From Mycolicibacter terrae (GTDB taxonomy: Bacteria; Actinomycetota; Actinomycetes; Mycobacteriales; Mycobacteriaceae), in NCBI RefSeq assembly GCF_010727125.1, contig NZ_AP022564.1:1240001-1304000 (forward strand): DNA of 64,000 nt, written 5' to 3'. This document shows positions 59,275-64,000 of the stretch, in pieces. Under the pieces are notes generated by a model that had not been told where the DNA came from, did no database searches, and saw nothing but the letters and a program-made list of their open reading frames with translations. Position numbers and translations under genes: made by a program. How positions within the stretch are numbered: position 1 is the stretch's first letter; the number at the start of each line of letters is the position of its first letter.

Positions 59275-60627
59275 GTGACTTCTGATTCCCCGGCCGCCCG
59301 CATGCGGTTGCCGCGGGAGGTCTTCGTGTTGCTCGGTGCAAATTTCTTGATTGCACTCGGCTACGGGGTGGTGTCGCCGGTATTGCCGGTCTATGCCCGC
59401 CATTTCGGAGTGAGTATCTCCGCGACCACCTTCCTCATCACTGCGTTTGCGCTGATGCGCCTGTGCTTCGCGCCGGTGAGCGGTCTGATGGTTCAGCGGC
59501 TGGGGGAACGCCGGGTCTATGTGACCGGCCTGTTGATCGTGTCGGTGTCGACCACCGCATGTGCGTTCGTCCAGACCTACTGGCAGCTGCTCGTGTTCCG
59601 CGCGCTCGGTGGCGTCGGGTCGACGATGTTCTTCATCGCCGCGGTGGGCCTGATGATCCGGATCAGCCCGGCGGATGCCCGCGGGCGGGTGGCCGGGATG
59701 TTCGCCACCGCGTTCCTGCTGGGCACCGTCGGTGGTCCGGTACTGGGCAGCCTGACCGCCGGTTTCGGTCTCAGCGCGCCGTTCCTGTTCTACGGTTCGG
59801 TGCTGCTGGTGGCGGCCACCGGCGTGTTCGTCAGCCTGCGCAACTCGCATCTGGCCGAACCGGCTGACTCGACCGGGCCGACGGTGTCGGTGCGCGCAGC
59901 GCTGGGCCATCGCGCCTACCGGTCGGCGCTGTTGTCGAACTTCGCAACCGGCTGGTCGGTGTTCGGCCTGCGGGTGGCGTTGGTGCCGCTGTTCGTCACC
60001 GAAGTCTTGGATCGCGGACCGGCCGTCGCGGGTCTGGCGCTGGCCACGATCGGGATCGGCAACGTGTGCGCGGTGTTGCCCAGCGGCCACATGTCCGACC
60101 GGATCGGCCGCCGGGGCCCGCTCATCGCCGGGCTCGCGATGTCCGCGGTCGCGACGGTCCTGCTCGGTGCCAGCTCGTCGCTGGCGATGTTCCTGGTCGC
60201 GGCGTATCTGGCCGGGCTGGCCTCGGGCATGTACGGGGCGCCGCAGCAGGCCGTCATCGCCGACCTGGTCGGCAACCAGGCCCGGGCCGGTACTGCGGTG
60301 GCGACCTATCAGATGATGGCCGACCTCGGGTCGATCGTCGGATCGCTGGTGGTCGGGCAGATCGCCCAACGGCTGTCGTTCGAGTGGGGGTTCATGATCA
60401 GCGGCGCTGTGCTGCTGGTGGCGGCCGTCGCCTGGGTGCTGGCACCGGAGACCCGGGCACGCAGCCCGATCGGCGGGATCACAAGCGCGACCTGGCTAGG
60501 CTCTGTTGATGGTGACGCTGGACCGGCTGGTCAACGTGGTGGGCAGCTACGGGGTTCACCTGCGGTTCTGTTCCGTCCCGCGGACGACGCAGCTGAGCAG
60601 CGTCGTGATGCACGAGGTGAACGGTGA
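59275..60627 (+). CDS. MFS transporter, with 3' end overlapping the next gene
   Basis: A 450-residue major facilitator transporter; about 12 helices end near residue 395 (VLLVAAVAWVLAPETRARS). MVQRLGERRVYVTGL and HMSDRIGRRGPLIAG are the loop 2-3 and 8-9 motifs. It resembles multidrug/tetracycline-type exporters. GTG 59275 is leaderless. The last about 40 residues (GPAGQRGGQLRGSPAVLFR) are polar, low-complexity and out of frame with the PucR gene that begins at 60509, giving a 119-base overlap. A stop (TAG, 60497-60499) exists in the PucR frame, so a one-base frameshift in the last MFS codons would remove the overlap. Confidence 0.85.
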   Translation: MTSDSPAARMRLPREVFVLLGANFLIALGYGVVSPVLPVYARHFGVSISATTFLITAFALMRLCFAPVSGLMVQRLGERRVYVTGLLIVSVSTTACAFVQTYWQLLVFRALGGVGSTMFFIAAVGLMIRISPADARGRVAGMFATAFLLGTVGGPVLGSLTAGFGLSAPFLFYGSVLLVAATGVFVSLRNSHLAEPADSTGPTVSVRAALGHRAYRSALLSNFATGWSVFGLRVALVPLFVTEVLDRGPAVAGLALATIGIGNVCAVLPSGHMSDRIGRRGPLIAGLAMSAVATVLLGASSSLAMFLVAAYLAGLASGMYGAPQQAVIADLVGNQARAGTAVATYQMMADLGSIVGSLVVGQIAQRLSFEWGFMISGAVLLVAAVAWVLAPETRARSPIGGITSATWLGSVDGDAGPAGQRGGQLRGSPAVLFRPADDAAEQRRDARGER

Positions 60628-62059
60628 GCGCTCCGTCATCGGCGACGTCCTGCTGGCCGTCGGCGCCCGCTCGGTAAAAGAGGCGGTGCGCTGGGCGGTG
60701 GCCGCCAAGGCCGTCGTCGTACTGGTGCGCGACGGCGAGGACAAGAGCGCCTTCGCCGGCGAGGGCGAGTCGCTGGCGGTGCTGGTGGTGGAGCCGGCGG
60801 TGTCCTGGAGCGAGCTGGCCGCTGTGGTCTACGGGCTGGTGCTCGAAGGCCGGGAGACCGAATCGGGCCGCGGCCCAACGGATCTGTTCGCGGTCGCCGA
60901 CAGCCTGGCAGATGCCGTCGGTGGGGCGGTCACCGTCGAGGACCAACTCGGCCGGGTGCTGGCCTACTCGCGCGGCCAGCGGCACGCCGATCCCGCGCGC
61001 TCGGCGACGATCCTGAACCGCCAGGAGGACGAGTCGCTGTGGCGGTTGTTCGAAAAGCGCGGCGTGTTCGAGCATCTGGAACACCACGACGAACCACTGT
61101 TCGTCGCCGCCGACCCCGAGCACGGCCTGACCGGCCGGATGGTGGTGGCGGTACGCGCCGGCCGCGAGCTGCTGGGAGCGGTGTGGGTGGCCTGCCCGGC
61201 CCCGCTGAAAGGGCAACGGCTGACGGCACTGGCCGACGGCGCCCGCACGGTGGCCTTGCACGTACTGCGATCGCGGGCCAGTGCGGATCTGGAACGTCAG
61301 GTCGAATCCGAGTGGGTGACCCGGCTGCTGGACGGCCGCACCGACCCGGCCGACGCCGCGGCCCTGGTCGCCCGGTTGGGTCTGCCGCGGGCGCCGCTGC
61401 GGGTGATCGTCGTGCACACCCGGATCGCGACCCAACCGCACGCCGGGCTGTTGCTGGCGTTCGAGGCCGTCACCACCGGATTCGGCTGGTCGCGTCCCGG
61501 CCGCAGCGCACTGGCCGCCAACACGGTCTACACGGTGCTGCCCGCTCAAGACACGTCGCAGGCCCGGCAATGGGTCAGCGGGCTGCGCTGCGCGCTGCCG
61601 CAGGAGGCCACTGTGCTCGCCGGAATCAGTGCGGTCGCCGACGTGGTCGAGCTGGCGGCGGCGCGCCGGGAGGCCGAGGAGTGCCTGGAGCTGCACCAAG
61701 CCGCGCCGCCCGACACTGCGCCGCCCGCCTACGACGAGGCCTGGGACGAGATCGTGCTGCGACGGCTCTACACCGCGGCCCGCGCCGGCCGGGTACCGGT
61801 GCGTGGGCCGGTCGCCGAGCTGCGCCGCCACGACGCGGCACATGGGACCCCGTACGTGGCCACGCTGCGTGCATGGCTGGACGCCCGGGGCGATCTGGCG
61901 CGGGCGGCGGAGCGGCTGGGCGTGCACAAGAACACGATGCGTTACCGGTTGCGCAAGATGGCGGAGGTTACGCCGCTGGGCCTCGACGATGCGCGCACCC
62001 GGTTCGCGGCGATGATCGAGCTGGCGGCAGGTGACATGTCGGTTTTCGACAAACTCTGA
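60509..62059 (+). CDS. PucR/CdaR-type transcriptional regulator
   Basis: A 516-residue regulator. VTLDRLVNVVGSYGVHLRF begins the PucR N-terminal domain, a central GGDEF-like region follows (TVALHVLRSRASADLERQVE), and the C-terminal HTH_30 is DLARAAERLGVHKNTMRYRL. Such proteins regulate purine, amine or amino-acid catabolism. ATG 60509 is used; GTG 60512 is one codon later and gives the family start VTLDRLV. The neighbouring DadA-like gene, 59 bases downstream, is a probable target. Confidence 0.85.
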   Translation: MVTLDRLVNVVGSYGVHLRFCSVPRTTQLSSVVMHEVNGERSVIGDVLLAVGARSVKEAVRWAVAAKAVVVLVRDGEDKSAFAGEGESLAVLVVEPAVSWSELAAVVYGLVLEGRETESGRGPTDLFAVADSLADAVGGAVTVEDQLGRVLAYSRGQRHADPARSATILNRQEDESLWRLFEKRGVFEHLEHHDEPLFVAADPEHGLTGRMVVAVRAGRELLGAVWVACPAPLKGQRLTALADGARTVALHVLRSRASADLERQVESEWVTRLLDGRTDPADAAALVARLGLPRAPLRVIVVHTRIATQPHAGLLLAFEAVTTGFGWSRPGRSALAANTVYTVLPAQDTSQARQWVSGLRCALPQEATVLAGISAVADVVELAAARREAEECLELHQAAPPDTAPPAYDEAWDEIVLRRLYTAARAGRVPVRGPVAELRRHDAAHGTPYVATLRAWLDARGDLARAAERLGVHKNTMRYRLRKMAEVTPLGLDDARTRFAAMIELAAGDMSVFDKL

Positions 62060-62118
62060 CGTTGTCGTTGTGTGATTCGGTCAAACCCGATTTCCGGTGA
62101 TCACCGCATCATGGAGTA

Positions 62119-63375
62119 ATGGGTGCGGACAATCGGATCGACGGCGCGCCACGATCGGTGATCGTGGTGGGCGCCGGCATCGTCGGATTGTCGACCGCCT
62201 GGTTCCTGCAAGAACGCGGGGTCGAGGTCACCGTCGTCGATCGCGTGGGTGTCGCGGCCGGTTCTTCGTGGGGCAACGCCGGCTGGATCTCCCCGGCACT
62301 GGCCATTCCACTCAATGAGCCGGCCAATCTGCGCTTCGGGCTGCGGTCCCTGCTGAGCCGCGCGGCGCCGCTGCAGATCCCGCTCAACGCGGGCCCGGCG
62401 CTGTGGAGTTTTTTGGCGCGCTTCGCCGCGAACAGTCGCCCGTCGGCGTGGCGCCGAGCGGTGCGGGCCAACGCGCCCCTGAGCGCCGAATGCATCGAGG
62501 TCTACGACGTGCTGGTGGCCAACGGGGTGGACGCTCCGGTGACCGATGCGCCGATCACCGCGATTTTCCGCACCTCGGCCGATGCCGAACGTCTGCTCGA
62601 CGAGCTGCGGCGGTTCTCCGAGGCCGGCCGGCCGGTGTTCTGCACTGAACTGACCGGTGCGGCGCTGCGGGAGCGGGTGCCGTTGGCGTCGTCGGCGGTC
62701 GCGGCCGCGGTGCAGATCGCCGGCCAGCGGTTCCTCGATCCCGGACGGTTCGTGACCGCGCTGGGACGCGCGGTGGTCGAGCGTGGCGCCGCACTGCACA
62801 CCCTGGACGTCGCCGACGTGGCGCCGGCCGACGACGGTGTGGTGGTGACGGGCCGTGACGGTACGACGTTGACGGCGTCCGCGGCGGTGATCGCCAGCGG
62901 CGCCTGGCTGTCGCAGCTGACGGCCCGCTGGGTTCGGGTGCCGGTGCGGGCCGGGCGCGGCTACTCTTTCACGGTTCCGGTCGACGGACCGGTCACCGGC
63001 CCGATCTACCTGCCCGACGCCCGGGTGGCCTGCACGCCGCTGAACGCCAAACTGCGGGTCGCCGGCACCATGGAGTTCGGCGATCCGAACGCCCCGATCG
63101 TTCCCGCCCGTGTCGAGGCCATCATCGCCGCGACCCGGCCGCTGCTCGACGGCGTGCGCTGGGATGAGCGCAGCGACGTGTGGGTGGGCCCGCGCCCGGT
63201 CAGCCCGGATGGGCGCCCCCTGGTGGGGGAGGTGTGTCCGCGCACCGTGTACGTCGCCGGCGGGCACGGAATGTGGGGCCTGACGCACGGCCCCGTGACG
63301 GGTCGGCTGCTGGCCGAGCAGATCACCACCGGCAAGCAGTCCTCGGTGTTGCGCGAACTCGACCCGCTCCGCTGA
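62119..63375 (+). CDS. FAD-dependent oxidoreductase (D-amino-acid dehydrogenase DadA-like)
   Basis: A 418-residue flavoenzyme of the DAO superfamily. VIVVGAGIVGLSTAWFLQER is the dinucleotide motif (residues 13-32), and SSWGNAGWISPALAIPLNEP the following DadA signature. GRPLVGEVCPRTVYVAGGHG with MWGLTHGPVTGRL is the C-terminal FAD motif. It probably oxidises a D-amino or N-alkyl amino acid. ATG 62119 follows GGAG by about five bases. Downstream of the PucR gene. Confidence 0.85.
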   Translation: MGADNRIDGAPRSVIVVGAGIVGLSTAWFLQERGVEVTVVDRVGVAAGSSWGNAGWISPALAIPLNEPANLRFGLRSLLSRAAPLQIPLNAGPALWSFLARFAANSRPSAWRRAVRANAPLSAECIEVYDVLVANGVDAPVTDAPITAIFRTSADAERLLDELRRFSEAGRPVFCTELTGAALRERVPLASSAVAAAVQIAGQRFLDPGRFVTALGRAVVERGAALHTLDVADVAPADDGVVVTGRDGTTLTASAAVIASGAWLSQLTARWVRVPVRAGRGYSFTVPVDGPVTGPIYLPDARVACTPLNAKLRVAGTMEFGDPNAPIVPARVEAIIAATRPLLDGVRWDERSDVWVGPRPVSPDGRPLVGEVCPRTVYVAGGHGMWGLTHGPVTGRLLAEQITTGKQSSVLRELDPLR

Positions 63376-63422
63376 ACCTGGTTGATACTCAATCCTGTTG
63401 AAGTTTGTAAAGGAGATCGTCG

Positions 63423-63872
63423 ATGGCTGATTCGCAAGGTGTCTGGATGACACAGCAGACCAAGGACCGGTTGCTGGCCGAGCTGGCCGAACTGTCCGAG
63501 CCGCACATCGGTTCGAGCAGCGGCGACATCACCGAGCAGCAGGCGCGCCAGGCCCGGATCCACCAGATCCATGACCTGCTGGCGGTCGCGGTCGTCGGTG
63601 AGGACCCGCCGGATGACGGTGTGGCCGAACCCGGCATGGTGCTCACGGTCCGCTACGACGACGGGGACACCGAGACCTTCCTGCTGGGGGTGCGCGACGA
63701 CGACCAGAGCGGGCTGGAGGTCTATTCGCCGCAGTCGCCGCTGGGCAAGGCCATCACCGGGGCGCGCCCCGGCGAGCAGCGCAGTTACCAGGTCCCCAGC
63801 GGTGCCAGCGTGACGGTCACCCTGCTCGACGCGGTGCCCTACGGGCTACACCAGACCCAGCATCCGGCCTGA
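63423..63872 (+). CDS. GreA/GreB-family factor, short coiled coil (Rv3788-like)
   Basis: A 149-residue protein. The N-terminal coiled coil (WMTQQTKDRLLAELAELSEP, about residues 8-60) would enter the RNA-polymerase secondary channel, and the C-terminal GreA/B domain (MVLTVRYDDGDTETFLLGVR, SPLGKAITGARPGEQRSYQV) binds polymerase. It is shorter than true GreA (about 165) and lacks an obvious paired acidic tip (only GDITE), like the mycobacterial Rv3788-type factor I recall, which affects rather than cleaves transcripts. ATG 63423 follows AAAGGAG by seven bases. It is followed by a tRNA-Ala gene. Confidence 0.85.
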   Translation: MADSQGVWMTQQTKDRLLAELAELSEPHIGSSSGDITEQQARQARIHQIHDLLAVAVVGEDPPDDGVAEPGMVLTVRYDDGDTETFLLGVRDDDQSGLEVYSPQSPLGKAITGARPGEQRSYQVPSGASVTVTLLDAVPYGLHQTQHPA

Positions 63873-63897
63873 GCGGGTCGCGGAGTGACCAGGTGTT

Positions 63898-63927
63898 TTG
63901 AGCCTGGGTATGGCGGTGGTGTAGCTT
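63898..63927 (+). promoter_or_regulatory. Promoter of tRNA-Ala
   Basis: TTGAGC (63898-63903) and TAGCTT (63922-63927) with an 18-base spacer; the mature tRNA begins 18 bases after the -10. Confidence 0.55.
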
Positions 63928-63945
63928 CGATGAGCACGACACCGC

Positions 63946-64000
63946 GGGGCTATGGCGCAGCTGGTAGCGCACCACACTGGCAGTGTGGGGGTCAGGGGTT
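63946..64000 (+). tRNA. tRNA-Ala (GGC), partial
   Basis: Starts GGGGCTA, U8 at 63953, D stem GCGC with GCGC, anticodon stem CCACA/TGTGG and loop CTGGCAG, anticodon GGC at 63979-63981 (codon GCC). The T arm begins and the window ends 55 bases in; the acceptor 3' strand is outside. Identity is clear despite truncation. Confidence 0.92.

Overview
The window reads as chromosomal DNA of a mycobacterium (family Mycobacteriaceae). The evidence is very high GC, many GTG/TTG starts, many leaderless start codons preceded by a TANNNT -10 element, a PPE-family gene, F420- and mycothiol-type enzymes, paired fadE genes, a UPF0182 protein, and gene order that matches remembered Mycobacterium tuberculosis blocks. 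These blocks are Rv3193c-Rv3196 (here 1-6264), nuoA-nuoN with the Rv3143-type regulator (20165-36343), fadE23/fadE24/Rv3137 (44215-47777) and fprA-prfB-Rv3104c-Rv3103c-ftsE-ftsX-smpB (48151-54284). They are joined by accessory genes. The species cannot be fixed from the sequence alone, and synteny statements are from memory, not from a search.

Layout. 1-7078: a ThiF/cyclodehydratase-like gene cut by the window edge, a Zincin_2-like gene, a PDZ/Lon-type membrane protease, a large UPF0182 membrane protein and an MpaB-type oxygenase. 7221-7376: initiator tRNA-Met with promoter and terminator. 7595-19640: an accessory region with an APC permease, an AtoE-type transporter, an HSL esterase with a MerR regulator and a MerR-type promoter, a FadB4-like quinone oxidoreductase, an alpha/beta hydrolase plus F420-type enzyme, and two divergent units around a TetR operator (APH-like + DUF7064-like; TetR + PIG-L + Gfo/Idh/MocA). 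19649-35743: a flavin reductase and the complete 14-gene nuo operon on the minus strand, with nearly every junction overlapping.

35844-47777: a CRP-like site upstream of nuoA, the orphan Rv3143-type receiver, then a seven-gene minus-strand catabolic operon (homogentisate-dioxygenase-like cupin, hydrolase, CaiB CoA-transferase, HMG-CoA-lyase-like enzyme, TetR, acyl-CoA dehydrogenase, APH-like). It sits between the nuo block and fadE23-fadE24-hisN. Strong palindromes precede the catabolic operon and fadE24. 47801-56530: a small membrane protein, fprA, and the translation/division block prfB-mscS-like-Pro-rich-ftsE-ftsX-smpB, an EamA transporter, a mycothiol-type enzyme, and tmRNA with a terminator. 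56616-64000: a PPE gene with an apparently iron-boxed, leaderless small upstream ORF, a DUF488 gene, a membrane protein, MFS transporter, PucR regulator, amino-acid oxidase, GreA-like factor and the start of a tRNA-Ala.

Most notable: (1) the tmRNA reading frame appears to encode a 20-residue tag containing a duplicated AKVAL, longer than the remembered mycobacterial tag; (2) upstream of the PPE gene a promoter overlapping an IdeR-like box starts exactly at a 38-codon ORF whose stop overlaps the PPE start (TGATG); (3) a MerR-type 19-bp-spacer promoter and several near-perfect operators pair regulators with targets; (4) the catabolic operon looks like an uncharacterised ring-cleavage/acyl-CoA pathway. 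No CRISPR array, insertion sequence or prophage was seen. No intergenic stretch exceeds 300 bases; the longest (7337-7594, about 258 bases) holds only the tRNA terminator and the leader of the permease gene.
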